Source of the DNA: Actinomucor elegans
Lineage: Eukaryota > Mucoromycota > Mucoromycetes > Mucorales > Mucoraceae
Assembly: GCA_026027325.1 (NCBI GenBank)
Contig: JAMSLZ010000002.1
Span: 2,976,001-3,040,000, forward strand
Direction of reading: 5' to 3'
Length of the DNA: 64,000 nt
Both the position numbers and the translations under genes were made by a program. Positions 31,879 to 43,329 of this stretch are shown one piece after another. The stretch's first letter is position 1; every line of letters starts with the position of its first letter. Under the pieces are notes generated by a model, which worked only from the letters and a program-made list of their open reading frames with translations, did not search any database and was not told where the DNA came from.

Positions 31879-34800
31879 GAAGACGGAGTGGAGCCAACTG
31901 AGATTGTTTTAGGAACAACAAACAATTAAGTTTGATTTTTTAATTTGTCCTTTTTCGATTTAAACGCAAACTTGTAAACAACCAGATCTAGATAGTCTCT
32001 CTCTCTCCCCCATCTCTCTCTTTTTTGCAAGATGTACTTGTAACAAATAGAGCCCACTACTTTCTAATAGCGATCCCATTCTTCTTCCTTTCTCTGAAAC
32101 GTATCTTTGGTTACGTTTCAGTAGACAAAGTAGATAAAAAAGAATGTGTTGCTCTCTTGTGCTACACACATCTTGTCAAAGAGATTTACAAGCGACATCA
32201 CTCATTCTAACCTCACCCGCCAATATATAGTCAATCAAGGACTAATTGATCAATGCTTCCTGGAATAATGTAGATAAACGAAAACTATAGTATCAGCTAC
32301 AAATGCTTTTCATTATCTTGTTTATATCCTACATTTTGATCCCAAAACACATAAAGGGTGATTGGTGTACAACCAAAAATTTAAGGTTAGATTCCGAAAT
32401 CTTACACAAATTATATATATATATATATATACATATATATATTCACGGAAGCGCCCACTTTATCTTTTAACGCACGTTAATCATTGATAGCCAACAAATA
32501 AACGCAGCCATGAACAAGTTACACATGGTAGACCTAATTGGGCGCAAGTAGATTAAAAACTAGCTGAAACTACTTCATTGCTAATTTCAAGCCGGTTGAC
32601 CTTCCATACTGTTCAGCTTGCTATTAATAGTCAATAAAGACCAACAAATAGTTGCTGCAAAAACAAGAATATTCAAATAAAATGTTTGAAGTAAGCTAAC
32701 CTTCCAAATAGTTTGAGAAATTATTGTAGCGCTATACCATTTATTTGTTTTTTTCTCTTTTCGTTTCATTCTATGCTTAAGCTTTTAACAAACTGCAAGT
32801 TGGCCATTCCCACGAGCCCACATCATATACGAAACCCTTACAGAATGTCAAACATGCATAAGTGAATGAAGCACTCCTTGCCATGTGGAAGAAGCACACT
32901 GTTAGTTACGTTAGTATCCACCAACAGGTTTTTACTTAAAAATCTCGTAGCCCGCGCCATTTTTTCTATATATCAACACGCGTTAACCTATATATGATAT
33001 CACTCTTGATTTACTGATATACGTCAGCAGATAGTAGTAAAAAAAAAAAGAAAAAAAAGAGAGACGGTGAATTTATAAAGTCATTACATAATGATTTTGT
33101 AATCAAATATAGCTACCATTCTTTTCCACTCCTGCTGATTTATCAACTTATTGATTTCGTTGGCCAGCTGAGATTTTGCATCGCTTCTATGGTACGACAC
33201 GGCAAGTAACCTGAAAATCATAATATAACGCCTAGATCAGCAAGAAACCAATATAGGTTGTTGATTTTCGGGTAACATATAAATCTAAGCATGTTTTATT
33301 TGGTATGCTACCTGTGCTAATTTTATGGTACCGGAATCAAGAGCTATTCATCTGCATAAATAGAAAGTTTTAACCTCTATAGCCGTATCTTCTTGATTAT
33401 TACTCCAAAGAGCATATATCAGTTGAAAGAAGTTCTCATTTACTATATTTTTTGTTAATAGCGCAAAGTTTGAGTGTATATGTACCGTTTATTATGAGCA
33501 CAACTTCAAATTTTACGCCTAGAATCTCAAAAATTATTAATTAACTGGTGCATTGATTTTATTGGCCGTCAGGGGGAAGAACATAACGGTTCATATAATT
33601 CGAGACAAACACCTTTGAATCATAAAAACCATACGCATTTCAATAACCTATCAGGAAATAGCTTTTATTCTCGGTTTAACGATAGAGCTAAAAGCATTAT
33701 GTTTGATACATTGGTTCTTTAAGATTCTGGGTCAAGATGGATGGGCGTTAGAACACTCGGCCACAATATCCATTTCTGTCTCTAAAACAAGGCTTGGCTT
33801 TTTATTACTTTACGAAAAAGTATTTTATTCGAAAGAGTTTTTTATTCTTTATACGCTAAATTAATATATTTTGAGACGCATGTATACAACTGTCTTCTAT
33901 GAACCTGGGTTTCTTTTTTTAAACTTAAGGCCCATTCTAACAAGTCGGGTTTTGAATATGAGAGGCGTCGATGGCATATCTCAATAGTTTATCGAGATAA
34001 GTGCTTAAATACTGAAACAGTCATACAACCCCATCCTTCTCTCTCCATCGCTTTGGTATTTCAAAATGGGCAACTGTTATGGAGCTCTAATAAAATATTT
34101 TCTTTTCGCTTTAAAGCAAGGAAAATTTTGCTATTTCTTTACAGAGCGTGTAAACAGTTTACAAATTTCATTAATTTTTTTTAAATAAATTGTTGCTTGT
34201 AGTCTCTCGGGTTACAATTTTAATTTTTTGAGGAAATTTTAGAAATAATACTTTCGACAACTGGTATGACATCTGATCTTAGCCCAATATCACATTCGAA
34301 GAGCAGTTTATGCCTAGAACAAGCTACTGCCTCTGTTGCCAGACGGTATTAGCTACATATATTAATTAGAAGCTCTAGTAATCAAATGGCGCTTCCCTTA
34401 TGTCTAGCTTTGAACTTTTTTATGCTACAAGTAACTTTTTTTTTCAGTATCAGTAGTAAATAATAAATATTTGGGCTGGAAACATAGAATCGTTCTTATT
34501 TTAGCCATCTAGCTTTCTCTGATTATAAAGCCATTCTTATTTTCATCTATGTTCGTTATATATTCCTTGTCTAGACATGAGCTCTAAGGAAAAAGGAAAA
34601 ACATTGTTAATTATTGTCGTTGTATTGTCAGTAATGATGAAACCACGCTGAATATGCACTTACAGACCTGTCTTCAATAATGATCATACTTTGATTGTGA
34701 AGAATGAACCATGGATGCTGCTTGACAGAAATATGTAGAATATAAACCTCCATGGATCAACCACCATCTACGACAAATCTTTAAAGTTTGGGGAATCAAT

Positions 34801-35454
34801 ACTTTTTTCGATAAATACGGTATAATAAATCATGTATTTTTTTTATACAATCCCGATCATATATCGTTTTTATCTATTGGAGTGATAATCTGTTTACAAG
34901 AAGTGTTCCATTCAAAATAATTTTTTTTTTTTTTTTTTTTACAATTTCTACTATATCAATGAATTATTAGAATGCATACATACTCTATCTTTCATGCTGC
35001 TATATATTATAAAATTAAGGTTTTTATATTAAACTTTTAAATGCCACGCATCACAGATAGGTGGGATTTGAATATAAATATGTATATTAGCAAGAAAATG
35101 AGGATAGTAGCGTATGTAAATAATGGGCTAAAGGTAATAGTTTTATAAACTATATGTAGTGTCAGGGCTTAATTCCATCTAGTTGATGCTTGTAGTATTT
35201 ATTAACTGTGTGATTTGATCTCTACTATAATCATATTAGCTAAAAATAGCAGATCTTCAGTGATAGACTGCCAATAATAATAACAAGTATACCCATAGGG
35301 TAGAGTAGTGGATATAATGGTAATGGGAGGCGCTTGCCGAGAGGACTGGATGTTGACTAAAGGATTCATTTTATGCTATAATTGCTATCTTTTGGTTAAA
35401 ATTTTATATGTTGAACGTCACGATTTGAAAATCGTCAAGTTGAAAATCCAAGAG

Positions 35455-35525
35455 GCGATCTTGATCTAATGTCACATCTGATGATTGTTCCATGCCCAGA
35501 ATGAACATCTCCATCCATTGGCATT
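35455..35525 (-). repeat. Degenerate dispersed repeat copy
   Basis: On the minus strand: GTTCATTCTGGGCATGGA, then ATCATCAGATGTGACATTAG and AAGATCG, in the family order and close to consensus. Confidence 0.6.
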
Positions 35526-36854
35526 TGTGGCCTACTAGAATATATTTATTGAGTTAAATGGTATTGCTGCTCTTGTTAAATCACGGCCGTCATTAGCCAA
35601 TGATAGGGTTGATTTTGTTTTCTCTACATTCTGGAAGGTTTCTTACCTCGGCGGTATTATTTTCTTATTAGAATAACTAAACAAAGTAACATAAAGCCAA
35701 GAAAAATGCATAAGAAAAGCGCAAGGATTAGTTAGATATTGTAGCTTGATACTCCAGATTTCAATAGCGGCGCTCTTTTCGTTAATTGCGCCTGTTACAT
35801 CCATCTACTGTAACTGTCGGTACTATTTTTTATTCAAAAGGATAAAAATTACATTTCGGGCTGGATCGAGTGCAGATTGTTTTATCAAAAACAATATTTA
35901 TTAATGACTAGCTTAAAACTAGTTTCAGTTTTAAAATCGAATCATCCTATATGTCCATTCTTCCATGGTGCAACTTTTTTCAAACCATAAATACTCTTCA
36001 ACTCGGTATTCATAGCACGCTAGGTATATATAAAAAATAATGTTTTATTAAAACTTGAATTTATGGATAGTGTTTGATCATATAATAAAGACTTTAACCG
36101 AAACAGAAGCATACATTCTAAAAGTAGACCCTGTAATAGCAAGAATAGGTTATTTATAAAGGTTTCAAATAAGTTCTTAATAGGCTTTTCTTTGCTTGGA
36201 GAAATATACTTTATGCAAAAAGCCTTTTTAGCGGCATGCAATTTCCTGAATATTTAAACAAGGGAAGCACGACTGGACCCTACATTTGTGTTACTTGGGC
36301 CGGCCTTTGAACATCATAAAACGTTTCTTTTTCCATTGTGCAATGATATCATAAAGTAATTGATTTGTGCAGTCAAATGCTTTTTAGACTATTCCATCAA
36401 TCCATTCCATATATTGGATGAATTGAAGAATAATATTCATTTTATGGCCAAATGAACAGTATCTTTTTCTGAGACGGATTATAACTTTTTTTTCCGGCTC
36501 AACATTTCTTCAAATTCAAGTAATATGCAAGGTACTGATATCATGGCTTTTTTTTTTTTCAATGAGCGACATGCAAGTATATGTTTCTAACAATAGCCCT
36601 TGCACTTTTTGACCGTGGATATTTAGTAACATTGCGCAAGGCTCTAAATGACTCATGTCAGCTTTAACTTTTTGAAAAAACTGGAGTACATGGTTTGCAG
36701 TCTATTTTTAATGGTGCGCTTTATACCTGCGCTTGAAGCTGTTGTATAACGTATAATCTAATTGGTGATGTATCAGATAAATTTCTGAATATCAATCGAG
36801 GCACATCAATTATGGGCTTACCCTCATCCCGGAAGAACCATTCAATAGAAACGA

Positions 36855-36862
36855 GTATAAAA
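36855..36862 (+). promoter_or_regulatory. Candidate TATA box of the eight-cysteine protein gene
   Basis: TATAAAAG about 70 bp upstream of the ATG at 36929, followed by a pyrimidine-rich stretch. Confidence 0.5.
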
Positions 36863-36928
36863 GAACGCTCCTTTTTTCAGTTTCCTTTTTTTTTCATTTG
36901 ACATACACTTTTTTCTATTACAATAACT

Positions 36929-37228
36929 ATGACTCCAACTGCATCCATAGATAAACAACAAGAAGGCGAGACTACTGTCAAACAACTCTTGAATCCTTCG
37001 GCTATATTCTGGTATCATGTTAATACAAGTCATCAATACAGCGAAGAAGAAGAAGAAGACGATTCTGACTATGGAGAAGACGATCAAGCGATATGTGGTT
37101 GCGGGAAGCCCTTGTCTGCAGGCTGGGACTGCAAACAATGTCGAACGAATTGTACAGGATGCAATCGTGCTCTCGCTTCGGACGAGAAATGCAGTCGCTG
37201 TAGTGTGAAACGTGGTACTGAAAAGTAA
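36929..37228 (+). CDS. Small acidic protein with eight-cysteine, zinc-ribbon-like C-terminus
   Basis: Not recognised. One exon, 99 residues. Residues 38-52 are very acidic (YSEEEEEDDSDYGEDDQ). The C-terminal half has cysteines at 56, 58, 68, 71, 75, 78, 88 and 91, i.e. CxC, CxxC, CxxC, CxxC, enough to hold two zinc ions. The arrangement looks like a compact double zinc ribbon. An acidic arm plus a zinc module would suit a protein-protein or nucleic-acid adaptor in the nucleus, but that is inference. TATA box at 36855, ATG in AACTATGACTC context, no intron. Its isolation in repeat-rich DNA and even cysteine spacing argue that it is real. Confidence 0.65.
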   Translation: MTPTASIDKQQEGETTVKQLLNPSAIFWYHVNTSHQYSEEEEEDDSDYGEDDQAICGCGKPLSAGWDCKQCRTNCTGCNRALASDEKCSRCSVKRGTEK

Positions 37229-38998
37229 GCTCTGACACTACTTTCTATTGTTGCATTACCGTACATGAATACCTTCCCCTCCTCTTGCTGTAAATTCTTT
37301 TTATCACGTAGCTCATTTGATTTCAAACACAAAAAAAACCCCCCCTTTCATATTACACTGCATATTATATAGCTTTAAATACCATATTCATCCTTTTAAT
37401 AAATAAATAAAAAAGAATCTCGTCAAAGCCAAGAGATTATCTAATTTATTTCGAGTACATGAGCACGCGTTTAGTTGTAGTTTTTCTGATTGAATAAACA
37501 TGGAGCAAGTTTCCCGTGCATATGCATCCAATATCAACTTTGGATAGGATATCAATAGCTTCCTGCAGGTTTAAATTGATGTAGACGAATTTCTTTTAAT
37601 GTCCTATGATCTGGTACCTCACTGTAGTGAACATACGATATTTCGACAAAAAAATGTCAAAAGGACCAAAGCCATTCGTATTGCTCGATAACATACTCTT
37701 CTCTGTTAAATACGTTGTTTGAGGTGATATATTTCTTCTACACCACAGCATTACTAATCCAAACTTGGTCAAACAAAGAACAGTGACACTACATGAAGAC
37801 ATGCAGCCATCGACTAAAAAGAAACTGTTTTTACCAATTATAGATGAACCTTTTCCACTTTAGTGTGAGCTGACATGCACCTTCATCCATGTTTCTGCTT
37901 ACGACATGTCATCTGAGTTCTTCAAGACAATATCGAGATAGATCTTTACTGAGTCTGTAATAAACCAAACTTTCCATTAGGTAGGTTTGAGACCTTGGAA
38001 AGCTGAGATGCACCCTTATCGTTGTTTTCCGTTACACCACTTGTAGAATCAACTTGGTAAAAAGTCCAAGACCGCGGTAAAAAGATAATACTACTAAACT
38101 GTATGTTTTTAATACCCCCAACGAATAAGCTGAACTAGTAAAACCATCAATGAGAAATCTGAGTTCCTCGTCAAGAGTAGGTCCATCATCGATGAATTCC
38201 TGTAAAAGGCTAAAGGGAAATTTAATTGCCCGAATTAAATGAGGGTTCATCAGTAATAGTAGTTTTTCACAAGTCGGATAGGCATATCACTCGAAACAGT
38301 AACTTAATATTAACGTTAAATATGTATTAGGTGTGATATTGGGCCAAGATCGACCGGGAGATCTAGAGATGATTAGACCATGCTGTACGAAATGAGTATA
38401 ATTCATTACAAATGGTGGCTAATGTAATATATACTCTTTGTGATAGTGTTTTGAGTACAGAAACCTGTAGATGTAGCAGTTCATTTTGGACATTGAACTA
38501 TTAATCAGATGCAACATTAGAACGAGGTCAGCCAAGGGATCTATAGATCTGTAAACTTTGTCTACTAGAAATATACAAGTATAGTAATAGCTTATCCTGG
38601 ACATATCGTATTAATCGGACGTATATAACATTCGATCAAGAATGGTCGCGAGGTATAGAAACGTTGAAAATGATATGATTTCTGAAAAAAAAAAAAAAAA
38701 AATTGCAAGGACCTCTTACCTTGAGTCCAAATTTTCAAAGTTGCACTTTTTCGTAAAACATCAATCCGGCGCTTTCAGGACACACAATTTATAATAATTA
38801 TTCACTTGATATATTTAAAAATATACAGTCGTATTTTTGTTCTTTCTTTTAAGATCAAGACAAGGGGGTTTCAATAAATTGAAAAGAATAAAAGTGTACT
38901 CTTGCACCATTAGATGCAAAGTTAAATTTTATGTAGCCTTTATTTAAGCTTCTTTTGCATATCAGAGCAATTTTATTATTCAAAAAATCAATTTAAAG
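37229..38998. other. Intergenic with degenerate repeats
   Basis: Repeat units at about 38317-38367, 38466-38550 and 38600-38685 (+), the last followed by A18. Frames at 37596-37802 and 38032-38250 (-) have no recognisable domain. Confidence 0.55.
38317..38703 (+). repeat. Cluster of about three degenerate repeat units
   Basis: Units recur at roughly 140-150 bp steps. Shared order: GTAGATGTAGCAGTTCATT, ATCAGATGCAACATTAG, then a GATCG / AGATCTA block (variants such as GTCAGCCAAGGGATCTA). The last unit leads through ACGTTGAAAATG into poly(A), as at 17555-17664. Confidence 0.55.
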
Positions 38999-39315
38999 TT
39001 TTTTTTTTTTTTTTTTTTTGTAGGGGAGTGAGCTCCATCTTTATTTAAGGCTCCTTAAACGCCAAGTGCGAGAGGAAGAACAGACTAGTATAATAAGATT
39101 GAATTAAGTTGGCGAGTGAAATGAATGGAAAGAATTGGTGGTTACATAAGGAAAGTACCTATTGATGGCCGTAGGTCGAGCTAAGCTGCAGTTCCTAGTC
39201 AAGCTGGAGAAGAAGCCGTGCTATTGCTTTGAGTATTTTTGAGGGACGAAAAGGAATATCATTGAAAATTAATCGCCAATGCGCCTGCCAAACGCATTGG
39301 AAGTTTAAAGTAAAC
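38999..39315 (-). mobile_element. 3' end of an older, 5'-truncated LINE
   Basis: On the minus strand a frame runs across the younger LINE's target site and encodes QCVWQAHWRLIFNDIPFRPS and on to LLLQLD, stopping at 39197-39195. This aligns with the C-terminus of the intact LINE ORF2 (IIWSHYWQYIIHKVPFQPD). Then come a 3' UTR with AATAAAG and an A21 tail (38999-39019 as T). The younger LINE landed inside it, so its upstream part continues beyond 44687, but no clear coding is readable there. It is a related but different family. Confidence 0.65.
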
Positions 39316-39328
39316 TCATTGAGAAAAA
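39316..39328 (-). repeat. Target-site duplication, 3' side of the LINE
   Basis: TTTTTCTCAATGA on the minus strand, right after the poly(A). It matches 44675-44687 exactly. Confidence 0.85.
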
Positions 39329-39505
39329 TTTTTTTTTTTTTTGTAAATTGTTATTTATTTATTAGGTAATTCATAACTTTAAGTCACATATCGCGGAGGG
39401 ATGTAACTTGGATATATTATTTAACGCGCGTAGAGTAGAGTAAAATTAATTATGAAGAAAAGGAAGATTGGGAGGTGAAATATGAAAGTTAAAAGGTTTT
39501 GAGAA

Positions 39506-42500
39506 CTAATTGAGGTTGTGTTCACTTAAAAGTATTGATATTTGTGCAAGGATTTTTTTTATGACCATGTCAGGTTGAAAGGGTACTTTGTGAATAATAT
39601 ATTGCCAATAATGAGACCATATAATGAAAAGAGTGGTGGATATGGTGACTGTAAAAGGTATATGAAGAGCAGATTGATGATGGAAAGGTGATTGTAGTCT
39701 GGAGAGCATTTGTAATATGTCGTCCATGTTGAAAGCAAAAGTGGGAAAATGGTGGTTAAGAACAGTATTCCAGATGATGTTCTTTTTGGGGCAAGAAACG
39801 AGAAAATGAGGACTAGTATCCTCATGTTCATGGCACAAACGACAAATTGGGCTATCCACGGATTTGATCCTGTATAAGAATGCTGAATGGGGGATCTTTT
39901 GACAGAGTACTCGATACCATAATGAACGTGCTGATAAGAGCATTGGTATAGACCAAAACCAAGATAGAGCCTTAGTAGAAATGGTAGTAATAGGCGGCAC
40001 ACATTCAGTATCATTGATCATTCGAAAAGAACGAGGGTCAAACTGCTGCCAAGACAAGGATTGTTGGAATTGTTTGGCTAAGATATCTTCTGTAATATTG
40101 ATCATTTCAGGTTGAACATTTGCAGTGATGAACCGCCATAAGTATGGTTGCAGTTGTATAGTTCTAAGGTTGAGGATCTGTTTTTTAAGTCTAGTACACA
40201 ATTGAGGTTTCTCAACATATTCTGTTTCGACTTGAAGTCGTAGACGTGACGTTTGTTGATCATAAACAAAAAACTTTGCAGCGGGAAAACGCGGATGTCG
40301 GTGAATCCAGTGATCGTCAGGTATAGAAACAAACAAGTGGCGGATTGGTAATTGCAATATAGTCTGAAGAGATGCTTGTGAGAAGTCCGGTTGGAACTTA
40401 AAGCGATCAAACGCTTTATAACATGAATGTATAATGGAACACGGATGATTCAATTCATGTTTTCTGAGTTCAGGCACAAAGAAGGAGATTGTTGCAGAGT
40501 TCACGTCTTCAGAAATTAGTGACATATGGCTGCGGAAAAAAGGTGGAACTAACATCGAGGATGAAGAGGTGTCAAAAAGATGGCGAATGTGTCGGATCTG
40601 AAGTACCATATGTTGTATTTCAGGAGATATGAGACCTATGCCTCCTTGAGACAACGGTAAGCACAATTGACTGAAGGAAACTAGTGGTCGTTTATGTTGC
40701 CATACAAAACTGTAGATAATGGACTTCAAAGCTCGAAGGAACGCTTGCGTTGGTTGCAGCAACCTAAGCCGGTACCAAGTCTTCGTCATGATCAGTGTAT
40801 TAATTATAGTAGCACGCCCTCGCAGTGAAACCTGTCTTGATGAATACAAACGAACTTGTTCTTTGACTGAAGCGATAATTCTATCTTGTATAAAATTTCG
40901 TTGAACAGTTGTATATACCATATAATATCCCAGATATCGGAACGGTTCCAAGGACTTATTGGTGTAATAGGTAAATATATTTTGCTGGTTTAGAAGGCGT
41001 CTCCAATTTTCATCGGGGCGACCATTGAGAGCAAAAGCTTCCGTTTTGGATTGATTAAAACGGGCATTGGATACGTTTGAGTATTGGGTAAGATGACGTT
41101 GAATTCGGTTATAATCGTCTTGACTCTTCAGTATTACACAGATGTCATCAGCGTAGGCGAGTGTTTTAATTCTTTGAGTAATACCATTGGCGCAGTACTG
41201 ATAGCCATCAATTAATGCATCTTGATTGATTGCCAACAGTAGTGGTTCTAACGCTAAGTTAAACAGAATTGGGGACAAAGGGTCACCTTGGCGAAGTCCT
41301 CTTTGTTGATACACCGTGGGAGAGAAGAAACCGTTAATATTAACCTGCACCAGATTACCAAAAAACAATTTATGGATGCATTTGGTAAAACATCGACTAA
41401 AACCGAAAGCTTCCAGGACTTTGATAAGATACAATGGATGAACGCGATCATACGCCTTCTCTTGGTCTAGTAGTAGGCCTATTCCTGGGTAGTCGCGATA
41501 TCTAGCTTGTTGAAGAATAAGATGAAGCATCAAACCATTATCTCCAATAAATCTGCCTTTCATAAAACCTGTTTGGGATGGTTGTATGATTTTCTGGGCT
41601 ACTTCCGTTAAACGAGCGCTGAGAACTCGAGTAAAAATCTTAGCATCACAGTTTATCAGAGAGATAGGGCGCCAGTTTTTCAAGTCAGTCAGATCACCTT
41701 TTTTTGGTAGAAGACGTACACGAATATCCTTCCATGATTGTGGAGAGCTCCCTTCTACTATTGCTCTGTTGTAAACTTCTACAATCAAAGGTTGTAAACA
41801 TTTTAGATTAAATAATATTGTAAGATATTGATAGCCAAGTCCATCATTTCCAGGGCTACTTTGCTTTGGACTTCGTTTCACTTGTTCCAACAATTCGTCG
41901 ATATCAATATTGCCAGTAAGATATTCATTATCCTCTCTACTAACCGTCTCATCAAAGTTAATAGTCTGTAAATAATCCTTTACTGCATTTGGTTCGACAT
42001 GATCCTGATCGTATAACTTTTGATAGTATTGTCGTACTACTTCACGCATCTCAATTGGATCAGATGTATGTTCTGTTGGTGATATCGCTTCAGTGGTAAT
42101 TGCGGCGTGTTCATTTTCCAAACATTTAACCGATGTCATATTTTGCTGGATTGTGCGTTGTTTATGCATACGTTTGAGAAAGCCAGCAGATTTCTCTCCA
42201 TTTTCCCTCCAACGTGCACCTGCCTTTAATGCATCAATTGCTACTAGTTCTTGTTGCAGTTGGTCCAATTGCTGATCCAAAGGTCCCAAGAGTTGTATTC
42301 GAAGCGCTATACTAGGTTTTCCTCGTAAGATCCTATTTCTGGTCTTCTCTAACTGTTTGATAGCCTTGTTTCGCCAGTTGACGTAATCATAGCTATAGCT
42401 CCGTATTACCTTTTTAGTGACAGCTTTGACTTTATCCCACTTAGCTTCAGGTAGCAGAGAAGAATCATGTGTAAAGCAGTCCAGTAGTTTTTCAATTTTT

Positions 42501-43324
42501 TTTTGGATCTTTTGTTGTAATACCGAGTGTGATGCATATGCTGGGTTGGCTCGCCATAATCCGGGTCCTGTTGGTGATTTGCCGACAGAAAAACTAATAT
42601 GTAACAGTGAGTGGTCTGTCCAGGCAGAGTGTAATCTAGTGATATTTGTGTCGTGTAAGGAATGTCGAAGATGTTGTCCAATATATATGTAGTCAATCAC
42701 CGAGCTAACAATGGTATCCCCATGTGAACGTTGAAATGTAGGGATGTCTGTTAGTTCATTTAATTGCATACTATTATAAAAGAATAGCTCTAAAAGGTGT
42801 AACCATTCAGCGGAGGTTGCTTGCTTCAATATATTTGGGCGCTGCAAAGAATAGTTGAAGTCGCCAGCAATAACCAATCGATCAAAAGCAATTTGTTCTT
42901 GAATACCATAAAGCATATTTACTAAGTTGTCGAAAAAGACTTGCCGTGTCTTATGTGTGCTAGCAGGAGCATAGATATTAAGAATAAAAAAGGTTTCATA
43001 TAAATTTTGAGGGTGATTGACTTTACAGAGTTGAAACCGTTCATCCTCAAAAAATTGAGAAGTGTCGACGGATGTGATTTCAAAATATGGTGAGAGAGAG
43101 ACTACACCGACATGTCTATTCCAGTGAGCTGTTTGTGGTTGAAAATGAATGTTGAGTGAGGAAATGAGTTCAGGTGTTCTAGCCTGAGTTTCTTGAAAGC
43201 ATAGTATATCAAATTGTTGTAATCGTAAGTATCGTATGTATTCAGATTGAGTTTGACGGTTTTGAGTTTTGATCAAACTACAAGCGTTGAGTGAGGCATA
43301 TTGGCATAGTATATTTTTAGACAT
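39506..43324 (-). CDS. LINE ORF2: APE-like endonuclease and reverse transcriptase
   Basis: 1272 residues that nick the target and copy the element RNA in place. The endonuclease (1-245) has NACSL, CFQETQ, IAGDFNYS, SVIDYIYIG and the final TDHSLLH, so the catalytic acidic and His residues are present. RT (about 500-780) has LLPKKGDLTDLKNWRPISL, LLLDQEKAYDRVHP, GLRQGDPLSPILFNLALEP and YADD at 724-727. A C-terminal CRLCHEHEDTSPHFLVSC (about 1161-1178) is the usual zinc-binding motif of L1-like ORF2. The ATG lies 5 nt after the ORF1 stop (TTATT between), suggesting re-initiation. No stops or frameshifts, so possibly competent. Confidence 0.95.
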   Translation of the reverse strand: MSKNILCQYASLNACSLIKTQNRQTQSEYIRYLRLQQFDILCFQETQARTPELISSLNIHFQPQTAHWNRHVGVVSLSPYFEITSVDTSQFFEDERFQLCKVNHPQNLYETFFILNIYAPASTHKTRQVFFDNLVNMLYGIQEQIAFDRLVIAGDFNYSLQRPNILKQATSAEWLHLLELFFYNSMQLNELTDIPTFQRSHGDTIVSSVIDYIYIGQHLRHSLHDTNITRLHSAWTDHSLLHISFSVGKSPTGPGLWRANPAYASHSVLQQKIQKKIEKLLDCFTHDSSLLPEAKWDKVKAVTKKVIRSYSYDYVNWRNKAIKQLEKTRNRILRGKPSIALRIQLLGPLDQQLDQLQQELVAIDALKAGARWRENGEKSAGFLKRMHKQRTIQQNMTSVKCLENEHAAITTEAISPTEHTSDPIEMREVVRQYYQKLYDQDHVEPNAVKDYLQTINFDETVSREDNEYLTGNIDIDELLEQVKRSPKQSSPGNDGLGYQYLTILFNLKCLQPLIVEVYNRAIVEGSSPQSWKDIRVRLLPKKGDLTDLKNWRPISLINCDAKIFTRVLSARLTEVAQKIIQPSQTGFMKGRFIGDNGLMLHLILQQARYRDYPGIGLLLDQEKAYDRVHPLYLIKVLEAFGFSRCFTKCIHKLFFGNLVQVNINGFFSPTVYQQRGLRQGDPLSPILFNLALEPLLLAINQDALIDGYQYCANGITQRIKTLAYADDICVILKSQDDYNRIQRHLTQYSNVSNARFNQSKTEAFALNGRPDENWRRLLNQQNIFTYYTNKSLEPFRYLGYYMVYTTVQRNFIQDRIIASVKEQVRLYSSRQVSLRGRATIINTLIMTKTWYRLRLLQPTQAFLRALKSIIYSFVWQHKRPLVSFSQLCLPLSQGGIGLISPEIQHMVLQIRHIRHLFDTSSSSMLVPPFFRSHMSLISEDVNSATISFFVPELRKHELNHPCSIIHSCYKAFDRFKFQPDFSQASLQTILQLPIRHLFVSIPDDHWIHRHPRFPAAKFFVYDQQTSRLRLQVETEYVEKPQLCTRLKKQILNLRTIQLQPYLWRFITANVQPEMINITEDILAKQFQQSLSWQQFDPRSFRMINDTECVPPITTISTKALSWFWSIPMLLSARSLWYRVLCQKIPHSAFLYRIKSVDSPICRLCHEHEDTSPHFLVSCPKKNIIWNTVLNHHFPTFAFNMDDILQMLSRLQSPFHHQSALHIPFTVTISTTLFIIWSHYWQYIIHKVPFQPDMVIKKILAQISILLSEHNLN

Positions 43325-43329
43325 AATAA

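Larger units (their letters stand above)
27623..31926 (-). mobile_element. Intact DIRS-like tyrosine-recombinase retrotransposon, copy 2
   Basis: Same element as 20730-25024 but on the other strand. The three open frames have the same lengths and identical translated proteins. Inverted repeats are 27652-27734 and 31796-31878. The outer segments and internal complementary region are present, and the ends again share ATT. It is 4304 bp against 4295; the A tract (35 against 26) accounts for all of the difference. Left flank on its own strand ends ACTTA, right flank begins TTGAG, unlike copy 1, so it is an independent insertion and not a simple local duplication. Confidence 0.93.
31927..36928. 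other. Gene-poor region of 5 kb
   Basis: AT-rich with homopolymers (T22 near 34920), a (TA)n microsatellite at about 32407-32443, a CT-rich patch near 32000 and a degenerate repeat copy at 35455-35525 (-). No convincing coding frame on either strand and no tRNA-like A/B box pair that I could find. TATAAAAG at 36855-36862 belongs to the next gene. Confidence 0.55.

Noticed and set aside
35280..35345. tRNA-like stretch (GGTAGAGTAGTGGATATAATG)
   Set aside because: No matching acceptor stem or T-arm sequence follows.
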